A DNA stretch of 64,000 bases from positions 7,633,501 to 7,697,500 of the forward strand of contig NC_133289.1 of assembly GCF_005239225.2 (NCBI RefSeq), written 5' to 3'. Positions within the stretch are counted from its first letter, which is position 1, and every line of letters starts with the position of its first letter. Below the pieces are notes generated by a model that was not told the origin of the DNA, made no database searches, and was given only the letters and a program-made list of their open reading frames with translations. A program made the translations under genes and the position numbers. Of this stretch, positions 48,701 through 59,862 are shown one piece after another. Source of the DNA: Populus alba (Eukaryota; Streptophyta; Magnoliopsida; Malpighiales; Salicaceae).

Positions 48701-50625
48701 GAAGTTTTACTATGAAATGCAAATTTGGTATATGATATATATTTTTTTTCTTAAAAAAAAATTATGCATTGATTTAAATTTATTTTATTAATTTATTCAT
48801 TGACGCTAGAGTTAAGAATAACATATGTTTTTTTGGCTACATAATATTTAGCAACACTAGAGTTAAAAATATTTGTAGTTGAATATTCACTGACACTAAA
48901 GTCAAGAATATTATAACTAAACCATCATAGTATAATCCAACAAACTCTTAGCAATTTAAAATAAAATTAGTAATGTAGTCTATCTCAAGTATAATACTTA
49001 AAAGATAATAATATATTTTTTTCTATGTAATTAATACCATATTATAGAATTTTTATTAATTAATTAAGATTTTTAGTAACTATAATGTTAAATAACGATT
49101 CTTTAAATCAAAATAAAAATACTTATTTACCTATGATTGGAAAAAAAACAAACCATGAAAAGAGAAGGATTCATGACCATATGTTTTGTGCACAACTACA
49201 CATTCAAGCAATTTCTCATTAACTGATTTGGGTTCAACGTCAGATGTATGACGGTTATCCATACTGTTTGCCATTTGTTGTCCTGTCTAATCTGATTTAT
49301 CCTCTTCCTCAAAGGACGGTTGCAATGCTTGAGAGGACATGTTTTTATTTATTTATTATTTTTTAAAGAAAAATATACAGTGCTAGAAAGAACCCTATTC
49401 ATAGTTTATTCAAAACTTTACGTTGAAGGGGGACATGCTTCTGCGTACTAATTATCTATCCCTAGTACAAATAATTTTAATTATTTTATTGGAAAATAAT
49501 ATAAAATATATTTTAAAATTTTATTTAATAATTTAAATTATTAAATTAAAATGGTTATTTGATACGAAATTAAAGTTTTGATAATAAAACAATTAGAAAT
49601 TTAAATTTTATTATTTTTATTTATTTGATAAAAATCAAAATATATATATATATATATATATGTATGTATAAATTTTAAAAAAATTATTTTAAAATATATA
49701 TTAAAAAATAATATTAATTATATTTTAAGATATTGGTCACACCTATAAATTTTGAAGTTGTAAAGTAGCCTAGCTTAGGGTGTTTGAATGGGAGGTAATT
49801 TGTGTTTTTTTGAGTAAAAAACATGTTTTTATAGCTTTTAAAGGTGTTGTTTGTGTTTAAAAAGTATTGTATCTTTAACAAAAAGCCACCACACCTTCAA
49901 GCCAAACACACCAATGTAGATTTGACTAATTAAACAAGTAGGGTGTTCTATAAAAGCCCAACACATAAGTTTAACCTATACTAAAAGTTGTGAATTCATG
50001 ATCAAATCTGGAAATATTTTGTGAGAAATTATTAGGTATTATTAGATATATATTCCAGGAATTATAGGCAGCCGTTATTCAAAATTTTATAGCCTGGTAA
50101 TTGTATAAGTTGAACTTCCACAAGTTGTTAATAATAGGAAGGAAAACCCTAAATGAAGGAACATGGGTCAGGTGCGTAGAAAGATAATTAAGCTGTCCAA
50201 AGGAAATAACAGAACGATTCATTAAATATGACAGCTTCTTTGAGTTTGAGGCTGTAAGAAGCAAGAAAGAAAGAAAGAAAGAAAAACTACTCGAACCACA
50301 TGTGTTATGTTCGATCTTACGTAGAGATCGACCACATATGTTATGTTCTTGCCATTCTTGCTGTGCAAGCAAGCAAACAAACTAGTGAAAGAAAGAAAGA
50401 GCATCAGAAAGGGCTGTACTGTAGCTGGTTAAGGTCTTTTGTTTTCTGATTTGCTATTTTCTTATTATAACATGACAGCTTAAATTAAGGGCAGATATTT
50501 CTCATCCGCATTTTAAGTGCACAAACAAAAACAGCTTGTACTGTTAGCTAGAAACAAAACCGATCGAGAACAGCTAGGTTCTGAAAATACAAGAAACAGA
50601 AAAATAAGGAAGAAGGTGTCACTTG
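48701..50625. other. AT-rich intergenic DNA and NPF promoter region
   Basis: No gene seen. It holds a (TA)n tract near 49640-49660, a small MITE (49776-49913) and an (AAAG)n tract near 50262-50284. At about 50294-50350 a direct repeat of ACCACATRTGTTATGTTC flanks a short hairpin with arms CGATC/GATCG. Confidence 0.5.
49776..49913. mobile_element. Small MITE-like element (about 140 bp)
   Basis: The left end AGGGTGTTTGAATGG pairs imperfectly with the inverted right end TGGTGTGTTTGGCTTG. The inside is non-coding with an inverted GTTTTT/AAAAAG core. Weak evidence, from end similarity alone. Confidence 0.4.
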
Positions 50626-52836
50626 ATGCGAGAGATAAGGATTGCATGCGAAATGCAGAATAAAGCCTTGAACAGGAAGGGGGCAGGAGGAACAGAACCC
50701 AGAGACGGAGCAGAGAAGGAAGAGATGGAGAATGTTGTCGTTGCTGCTAAGACTTCATCTCCTTCAGATGACGATATCTCTCCACCTCCTCCTATCTCTT
50801 TTCTTCCTCCAACTAAAAAGGCACCTGGAGGATGGAGATCTGTAAAATACATTCTTGGTAATTAATGCAGTCGATTAGAATTATCTGCATGTTTTTTCTA
50901 TAATTAATTTGTTTTCATGTATTTTGTGTTGCTTGGTTTCAAGGGAACGAGTCATTCGAGAAGTTGGCTTCCATGGGTCTTGTAGCCAATTTAACAGTGT
51001 ATCTACAGACAAGATACAACATGGATGGTATTCAATTGGTTAATGTGTACAATATTTGGTCTGGTTCCACCAATGTCACACCCATGCTTGGTGCTTTCTT
51101 GTCTGATGCTTATCTGGGAAGGTTCCGCACCCTTCTCTTCGGCTCCATGTCCTCTTTCCTGGTAAAATCATCTGTCTGCACATTTCCAAAGACTCGTGTA
51201 GATTGTGATATAGTAAATAAACATGTTCTACGAAATCCTTAATCTTCTACTTCCGTTCGCTTGAATGAACAAATTATAAGGATGGCTGTTTCTTAATTAG
51301 TTACCGTTAGGAATTTTGGATATGTATTCTCTACTTTTACTTGGAGATTTAAATTACTAACACTGAATAAGGATCATGATCCATTGAATATGTTCTTTTA
51401 TGTTTTAACAGGGCATGGTGGTCCTGGCCCTAACTGCAGGCATACCAAAGTTAAGACCCCTCAACTGCCCTGGAGTATCCAATTGCCAAAAACCTCAGGA
51501 ATGGCAGCTTGGAGTCCTCTATTCGGGTCTTGGGTTGCTAGCCGTTGGAGCAGGAGGTGTTAGGCCCTGCAACATTGCCTTTGGAGCTGATCAGTTCGAC
51601 ACCAGAACTGAAAAAGGACGAGCCCAGCTTGAGAGCTTCTTCAACTGGTGGTATTTCTCTTTCACAGTGGCTCTCGTGATAGCTCTCACTGCAGTGGTCT
51701 ACGTTCAGACCAATGTTAGCTGGGTTATAGGTTATGCCATACCAGCTGCCTGCCTCTTGTCGTCTATTGTCATTTTCTTGATTGGCAAACACACTTACAT
51801 AATCACAAAGTCCCAAGGAACCGTTTTTGTCGATATTGCGAAAGTGATTGTAGCTGCCTGTAAGAAGCGTGCAGTGAGTCTTGAATCATCTTCCGGGCAT
51901 CCCCTCTATGATCCTCCCTTGACTGAGTCAGATCAGCGTGTAGCAAAGCTTGCTCACACTGATCTGTTCAAATTCTTTGACAAGGCTGCTCTAATTACTG
52001 ATCCAAGCGAATTGGATGACAAAGGCTCGCCCAAGAATTATTGGAGATTATGTAGTGTTCAGCAAGTTGAACAGCTGAAACTAATAGTAGGACTAGTGCC
52101 AGTTTGGTTTACAGGAATCGGTTGCTTCATTACCATGGACCAAATGAATACTTTTGGCTTGTTGCAAGCAATTCAGTCGAACAACGAAGTCCACAATTTT
52201 AAAATTCCACCTGGTTGGATGGGCCTTATTTCGATGATTTGCCTTTCAATATGGATATTCATTTACGAGCAAATTTACCTGCCTCAGGCAAGGAAAAGGT
52301 CAAAAAAGAATATTAGATTTACAACGAGACACAGAATCAACACTGGTATTGTAATGGCAATCCTATGCATGGTGGTGGCTGCAATTGTTGAGAAGAGCCG
52401 CCGGGACGCAGCTTTGAAACAGGGAACCTTAGTGTCACCTCAAAGTATTCTGCTGCTGCTGCCACAGTTTGCCTTATCGGGTCTGAACGAAGCATTTGCT
52501 GCTGTTGCTATTATGGAATACTACACCAACCATTTGCCAGAAACCATGAGGACTCTTTCTGGGGCAATCTTCTTTCTCAGCTTCTCTGCATCCAGCTACT
52601 TGAACACGGCTATTATCAACTTAGTCCACCTCGTGACTTCAAACAATGGGAAAGAATCTCCATGGTTGGGTGGCCGTGACCTCAATAAAGTTAAACTCGA
52701 CTACTTCTACTACCTTATTGCTAGTTTAGCAGCATTAAATCTCCTTTATTTCAATCTCTTTGCATTCCGCTATTTGGAAAAGCAAGTTGACAAAAGATAT
52801 GAATCAAGGCATGAAGAGATGAATGAAGCTGCTTAA
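50626..52836 (+). CDS. NRT1/PTR family transporter, NPF2-type (3 exons, up to 624 aa)
   Basis: NPF proteins are proton-coupled importers at the plasma membrane or tonoplast for nitrate, glucosinolates, hormones or other solutes. The NPF2 group includes nitrate and glucosinolate carriers; the substrate here cannot be read from sequence. Exons: 50626-50857, 50944-51161, 51412-52836, all GT-AG. Seen: GNESFEKLASMG with the proton-coupling ExxE[K/R] motif, GAFLSDAYLGRFRT, VGAGGVRPCNIAFGADQFD, FFNWWYFSFT, a large Lys/Arg-rich central loop, NYWRLCSVQQVEQLK, and a C-terminus with about six further membrane spans, giving the usual twelve. The N-terminal start is open: ATG at 50626 is the first in frame, while 50725 (MENVVVAAK) is an alternative; the conserved protein begins near GGWRSVKYILG. 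The gene looks intact. Confidence 0.92.
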
Positions 52837-53628
52837 CGACTCAAAAACTTAATGATTTGCGGCAAAGTCTCGATTCCTTCCTGGTATCATGCACCTCTGG
52901 CTCACCAGCGTCTTGTGTTATAAGCATCTATGGTGTGTTCTATTTCCTCGCCTCTGCAAGGGTTTTTTCTTCTTCTTCTTCTTCTATTTTTTTGTTCTTT
53001 TTTCTCCTCTTAAGATGTGAAATTAGTTTGTAAACGCTCAGAATTGCCATCTTTCATACGTTGAAGACTTTTGATGTTGGCGGAAGCACAATTAAGTATA
53101 GAAACTAGTAAGAGAGATATAGACTTGACCGAAATAGAGTTGTCACAAACATAATCTAAGACATAGTTTTATTTCTAAAGATAAAAGTCTGATAAGCTTT
53201 GCCTTTTTAAAGGTTTACATCCCATAAATAGGCAAGTAACTGATCTTTACTATGCCTATATGTGAAGAAGTTTGATTCCAAGGGGGAAATGCTTAGAAAC
53301 AGGATTTACGTACAGAATTCCTGCACACGGAAAGAAGACTGTAGGAAATATTAGGGGTTGGTACCTTGCCGATGGCCTAATGGCCATGCCCATTCTAGAC
53401 CTCCCTACAATTTTAAGATGATTGTACTTAATTTCCTACTCCAAACGAAAACAGAAAGCTCTCGATCTTGAACCAGTATTAACAAACAAATCTCAACGGC
53501 TATATCTTCTTCCCGCCCCCCCCCCCCTCTCTCTATATTTATGTATCTGCATCACATTATCCCATGCGACTCTTCAGAATAACACATCGTACCCGTTTCT
53601 TCTTTTGTTCGGGTAGCCAAAAACAAAG
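52837..53628. other. Intergenic DNA
   Basis: Probably NPF 3' UTR, with a (TTC)n tract near 52967-52984, then the former promoter of the MIZ1-like copy. A run of C at about 53514-53527 and a TATA-like CTCTATATTTATG at about 53531 precede it. Confidence 0.5.
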
Positions 53629-54348
53629 ATGACCAAGATTGACGCCCTACGTCGATTCCTCCTCCCTTGTTTCTCTCCTCCCACTACCACCAGCACCACA
53701 ACCACCACCAAGAAACGCCTTAGCACCTCCCTTCGTGATGATCTTGATAACCCCATCACCACCAATCAAGAACCTCGAATCCAAGAAGACCAAGAATCCA
53801 GCCCCCAACAATCGACACTCAGCCCCATAATCACATTAGCCCCACCACGCCCTTCAAAAACAATGGTGATCGGTACCATTTTCTGCAACCGCAGAGGCCA
53901 CGTTTGGTTCTGCATCTAACATGACCGTCTCTCCACTATACCTCTTCTCCTTCTTGAATTCTCAATCCCCACCCACCAACTCGTCAAAGAAATGCAATGT
54001 GGGCTGGTCCGCCTCGCTCTTGGGTGCAATCGATCTGAGTTGAACTCTGTCCCGCTACGAGCAGTCCCAATCTGGATAGTGAATTGCAATGGGAAGAAAG
54101 CAGGTTTTGCTTTAAGGAGAAATTCAAGTGAGCAGATTCGTTTGATGTTGAAGACAGTGCAGTCAATGACGGTTGGTGCGGGTGTTATTCCGGCCAGGTT
54201 GGGGTGATCTTCGAATTCGGAGGAGATCATGTATATGAGGGCTAATTATGAGCATATGGTTGGCAGAGCTGATTCAGAATCGTTTCATTTGATTAACCCA
54301 GATGAGTGTCCTGGTCAAGAACTCAGTGTGTTCTTGATGAGGTCTTGA
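53629..54348 (+). pseudogene. MIZU-KUSSEI1-like (DUF617) protein gene with two in-frame stops
   Basis: MIZ1-like proteins are plant-only; MIZ1 itself acts in root hydrotropism, and most relatives have no known role. A single frame of 240 codons from ATG 53629 to TGA 54346-54348 has the family's full length and order. It has a Ser/Thr/Pro-rich N-terminus, MVIGTIFCNRRGHVWFCI, QLVKEMQCGLVRLAL, SELNSVPLRAVPIW, QIRLMLKTVQSMTVGAGVIP, MYMRANYEHMVG and the C-terminal FHLINPDECPGQELSVFLM. Two nonsense codons break it: TAA at 53917-53919 and TGA at 54205-54207. There is no frameshift, so it is a recent loss or the two sites are errors. Confidence 0.85.
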
Positions 54349-55643
54349 TAATCTTGGACCTATATAATTTATATGCCTTGATAAATTGTACTAGTAAATC
54401 TTGACGTTTAGAATGCCTTTTTTTCTTTCTTTACTAGGAAGAGGGGCATGAAAGAAAACAAAGCGTTTTCTTGATTGGGGGATTCTTCATCAAGAATTTT
54501 GAGGATTAGGAAGGGTGATCTTGATAAAAAGAGATGGCTAATTACATTTAATTTTTGTAATATAGAGGGCTAGATTATATTGAGGTTGTTCCATACTTGG
54601 GGATTATTCAAATTGTTCATTGATTAGGTTCTTAGGGCTAACTCTGATGGATAAAAGGATCATTAAGACTCTGATTTGTGTACCATTTCACTTTTCAAGA
54701 GAGTGTTCGAAATTTTATCCAAGTTTTGTATCTGAAAATGTGTGCTTTGATCTATGTCAGAGTTTATGATTCATTACTGTTGAAGCTGAAGGTTTCTAAA
54801 ATTTAAAAGTGGCGTGCTTCAAAATTCCTGTGCATCTGATTTGAGAAAGTTTCAATAATTTTTTATAATGAATGAATTTATAAAGAAAATAAAATACAGC
54901 AAGCTTTTTATTCAGGAAAAAAAATGAAGTTACAGGAACCAGAGTAGTGTTACACTTGGTCTCTGTTGGGACACTAAGCAGTTCTGAAGAAATTCTATAA
55001 AGCAACATGTAGGCCTCGTTGTAGTGGCTTAATGAATGGCGTAGGATTGGGGAGACTACCATCCACAAAATCTCATATTCGAATCTTCCTGGCCTTTCAA
55101 AGTCTCAAATTGACCTCTTTGTCCTAACTATTTTGTTATGACAATTGCTGACAGCTTATACAGACAGAGAATCAAATTTAGGTTCTGTAAGAATCACCTG
55201 TGGTTGCAATTTCTTCTGCAGTAGTTTTTAGTCATCTATTACAGCTTGTCATGTATCAAGCAACATGGCTATTATAAGAACCAAAATTTGAAAGCCATTC
55301 AATATTCCAGCTGAAATGTCTCACAGGTCCTTCGATTGCTGCAAAATACTGGGTCGGATTACTAAGAAGAAACGATCCACGCCCTTAAGATAAGATATTT
55401 ATGTTACAACTGTTCTGATTTTGACAGCTTCTAGGAATACAAAAGGTGAAAATTGTTCTCAGTAGTTCTGCAGAAAAAAATATCATCAAGCAGCTTCGAA
55501 GCTGAACCACAAGATTATTAGTCTGCATTTCTAAGCAAGTCTGTTCTATTTTGTAGTAGTATATAAGTTCATAAAAAAAAGGCTTTTAATAAGCATCAAC
55601 TAGTCCCGCTAGTAGCTACTTTAGGTTTTGGTCACTGGTTAAG
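54349..55643. other. Intergenic DNA
   Basis: Flank between the MIZ1-like copy and the dynein light chain gene. No gene recognised; moderately AT-rich. Confidence 0.5.
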
Positions 55644-57182
55644 ATGCTGGAGGGAAAAGGTGTACTGCGTGAGACAGACATGCCAGAGCAGATGCAGAGC
55701 CATGCCATGGAATTAGCTTATCAGGCTCTTGATCTACATGAGGTCTCTGATTGTCAATCCATTGCTCATTACATCAAACAGGTCTCCTTTATTCCTTAAA
55801 AATCTTATCTTATATATGTAGTCTGTCTTATTGACACTCCAATCAGCAAGATTAAAGAAATCGTTTTCTTTTCTTTTCTTTTCTTTTCTTTTTTTATCTT
55901 TTGTGAGAAATATTGTACCTTGGTACTTATTCTTGGCAACAAACATATCAGACACTTAAAGTGATAAGATACTGATTGGTGGGTTAGCGTGTTATGCCCT
56001 GGAAGCAAAGCATGATTAGAAAGGTATCTTTCTTTTCCAAAAAGCAACATAGCAATATAAGATTGTAAAGGCTCTGCTTGCTGCCATAAGAATAATTGAT
56101 ATAGCGAGGAAATAAATAAACTGATGCTTTTGCATCACAGAAACCTTAGCAGCTCTCTCTCTCTCTCTCTCTCTCTCTTTCCAATTTATGCAGAAATGGG
56201 CAGAGTTAAAGAAAATCCACTTCTGTTCAAAAAAATCAAAGAAAAAAGAGAGAAGATTTTCTTGATGTTCCTATATTCTTTATTTCAATCTGGTTAATAT
56301 CTCATGATTTTCGATTGGTTTTTTTTCTTTCTTTCTAAAGAGGTATTATGAAAAAGTTCATGTTACTCACTCAGCGGGGAGAATTTGCATATCATGGGAA
56401 TGTAGGAAGTGGTCTGCCATTGCTTGGTACGGAAAATCAAGAGCTATACAAGTTCCCATATTCAATGCAATACATGGTTTTAGGTTTTAATACGAAGAGT
56501 TATCATCTTTAGAAGGACCCAAAATGGATCTAATCCATCAATCTTTCTCATTGTAGCAAAGTCTTGTCAGCAAAATACCCAGCCTTTAACAACTTATTTT
56601 CTTAAGAATAAAACTTGGAATAAGCTACTAGGCGAATAATGCTCAATTTGATGTATTGAATTTGAATATGCCAAGTGGGGCATGAAACAAAGAGGTTTTC
56701 ACGCTCGCTCTCTCTCTCTCTCGCACACGTTTTTTCTTTCTCAAAAAATCACAGACAACAATCATGGTGCAACCCCACAGATTAATGTTTCTCACCTCTG
56801 AATTACCTCTCTGAACGCCACTAGTTCACAGTGGAAGTGTTATTTATCCCTCTATCTATTAACATGATCAACCAGCATCGATGTTGGTGGACATCAAAGA
56901 ATGATGGTGTTGAAGATTTTGCTTAATGAAGCTATTGTTGTAATGTTCAAGCTAACAACATTTGTAACTGCTAAACAGAAATTTGATGATGCTTATGGAC
57001 CAGCATGGCACTGTGTGGTTGGAAAGGACTTCGGCTGTTGCATTACACACTTAAGTGGAAGTTTCATTTTCTTCCGGGTGGAGATGATGGAGTTTTTAAT
57101 CTTCAAAGATGGCAGGGACTTCAGTGAAAGCAAGGAGGAAGCTATTGGAGTGCTGCAGCAATTCCAGAAAAGTGACACCTAG
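55644..57182 (+). CDS. Dynein light chain LC8-type protein (2 exons, 113 aa)
   Basis: LC8 proteins are small dimeric hubs that bind short peptides in many partners. Flowering plants have no dynein motors but keep LC8 genes. Exons 55644-55781 and 56979-57182, joined GT-AG in phase 0 across a 1.2-kb intron. The first exon begins MLEGKGVLRETDMPEQMQ and ends in HYIKQ. The second holds the core KFDDAYGPAWHCVVGKDFG, the beta strands THLSGSFIFFRVEMMEFLIF, and a C-terminal extension ending QKSDT. The core fits LC8; both ends are longer than the animal protein of about 89 aa, as usual for several plant copies. The intron holds (TTTTC)n at about 55866-55890 and (CT)n at about 56153-56178. Confidence 0.9.
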
Positions 57183-59862
57183 ATTCATATAGTTTCTTGC
57201 CATGTCTTACAGAAAACCTCCATCTGCTTCAAGAGGTTGAAAACTTCTAGATAGGAACTTGGAATATGACAAGAATGTTCAATTTTGCTAGAACCAGAAA
57301 TCTAAATTATAGAGAACTCGCTCCTTTTTCTGTTATGCTTCTTTGCCAGGGCATTAGAAAACAGACCTAAGTGTCAGGGGTGGCTGTGAAATCATTATTT
57401 TCAAGTATGGCCATACCTGAACTATCATAAGAGAGTGGAACCATAAGTAAAATGTGTAGTTTGCCAACAGGATCAAAGACCTAGAGTTAGAAGTGGAGAA
57501 GAAATATCAGTGCAGGTAGCAGCTAGCTCTCAGTTGTTTGACATGCCTACCAAACGAAAGAAGCATTTGAAGTTTTAAACGTATATCTCTGGGAATAGCA
57601 TCCAACTAAAGCAAATAAAATTTTTCATCAGCTGTTATTGACAAGAAAAAGGAGAGCTCAGAAAGAAATGACCTGAAGAGCAAGAGCATGGTTTTAGTGT
57701 AGCCAGTAGCCACCTCAAGTAACTTTGAGTTGTCCAGGTGCGAACGGAAAGCTCTACATTGTCAGTGAGGAAGAGGTAATCTGCAACCCAAGGACTAGAT
57801 CAGAACATGTGGTGATCCAAACCTCAGGATGCAGATTACCCAATCCTGACCCAATATCAAGGATGAAGTAATTAATTTCAAGAGGAAAACAGAAGAGACG
57901 TAAAGAAAGTGATAAGTTGAAGGTTAGTTGCTGGGTGATGCTCATTTGAATGATTGATTGCAGGAATTTATAATGGCTCTTAAAGCTAAACATGATTATT
58001 CTGCAAGAAAGGGATGCATAATTGCTTTAAAGCGATGATAAGGTGCTCTGCCCTGGAGATTCTGTTCTTCCTAAACCAATCATATAGGCCAGGTAGATTA
58101 CTTTCCATAGACAATGATGTTGATCTTGACTGCTTTTTCAACAAGACTGGAAGATCTTCTTGCTAATTATGAACGATTCTTTTCAAATAATGGCAACGCT
58201 ATTCAAGCTACAAGAAAAAACCCACATCACAAACTCCGTCACCATCGTCTCGTGTGGCTATTCAATTAGTGTGCTTGAAGCTTACTAGAGGCTGTAGTTA
58301 AGAATCCATCTATTTAAGCTTTATAAACACATATCTCATATGCTCATGATTCTGTAATCCTATCAAATCTAAAGACAGTGAACCGAAAAGGAAAGGTAGT
58401 CTAGCCGCACTGCCTTCTTGTAGTATTACCATCTAGTGTGATGGTCACCATCTGCTTTTGTTTCTTTTCTTACACAGTAGCATATTCTATTCCTTGGCCT
58501 ATCGAAACACACATCATTAATTATCACAGGCTACAAGTGCAATATAATATTTTGGTGAATGATCATAGTTTATTTTAAGCAGAAACCATTTCAAGAATTC
58601 ATAGAGCGGGGCTACACAAGCATCAATTCCCTTCTTGGGTGATGCTGATAATCAAATGTAGATGCTTCTATAAGTGACTTCCGAAAGCACTAACTTCGCT
58701 GGCAAAGACGCAGATCGTAATTTGAAATGAAATTGATCGATCGAACCTGTGTATTCAATTGAGTTTCCATGCTTGATTCTCAATTTCTCATACTGGAAAC
58801 TTCCCATGAGGGAAGAGCTACCTTTATGTAACCTTGCTAGGGGCTTGCAATAAAGATTCATGTCAGCATGCAAGTTATCGAACACAAGTGGTGACGGTAA
58901 GTGTTCTTTACTGTAAGCTGTTAACAGGTTACTCCATTTCCGGGGCGAATTATGTTCTGCCTGATTTCCAACACTTCAAAATTGTCTTCTGGATCCCACA
59001 TAGTAACTCGTGTTTGAGCAAAACTGGAAAATACGTTTGAGGGCCAAGGACGACTTGTCCTGTCATTATCTCGCATTCATTGTACTTCATTCCAATTTCA
59101 CGCCGCAAATTGATGCCTTCCCTAGAAAAAAAAAAAAAAAAAAAAAATCACGGATTGGTGTCATGATTTTAGCACCACATAAAATTATATACTTCCCTGT
59201 CCTCTGGTCGCAAGTCATGCAAGTCCCAGTTTGCATCGATGACAGGCACTATTGGCAACAATATAACATTCAAGTTTTCAACCAAGTATTGATGTTTAGG
59301 GATTGAGGAGATTGCCCACTGAAAATAGGAAATGACTTCTTCCATAAGAACACTCAAACAGTAGCTGCTCAAACAAAAGTAATACACAAGCCTAGGATTA
59401 CAAGACTGCTAGGCAAGTACGAACACAAGCTGGGATTACAAAACTGTTGAGATAATGAGATCATCAACGACTGTTAACTTAACGACTATATATTGGTATC
59501 GGATACACTTGTGTAGCTCTCGCAATCTAATCTACCCTACTATCACCAAGTTAGTGTCCTACAGAAATATAGAGACACCCTTCATCTTCGCATGAATTAG
59601 CCAATTCTCAAAACCTGCATCCTTACGGTTGTAAGCCCAACTCTCCAAACATTTCATCTTTGCATGAAATGGCACCTATACATTAAATAAAGTATAGTCT
59701 CACGGCAGCAATGACAAAATTTACCACCATGGAATTTCTTGACACAATAACTCAAGACATTTCTCCAATCTACCTTCAACTATAAATAACAAACTGATTC
59801 ATTCATTTTTCTCATGCTATGGGCTCAAATAGATAGCATCAATATAAACTGATTTCATGCAA
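57183..59862. other. Intergenic DNA without a recognised gene
   Basis: About 2.7 kb, less AT-rich than other gaps. No exon with a known domain was found on either strand. It may include UTRs of the flanking genes or an unannotated non-coding transcript. An A run lies at about 59127-59147. Confidence 0.45.

Noticed and set aside
57754..57993. Minus-strand 79-codon frame
   Set aside because: No recognisable domain or gene-like context; likely chance.
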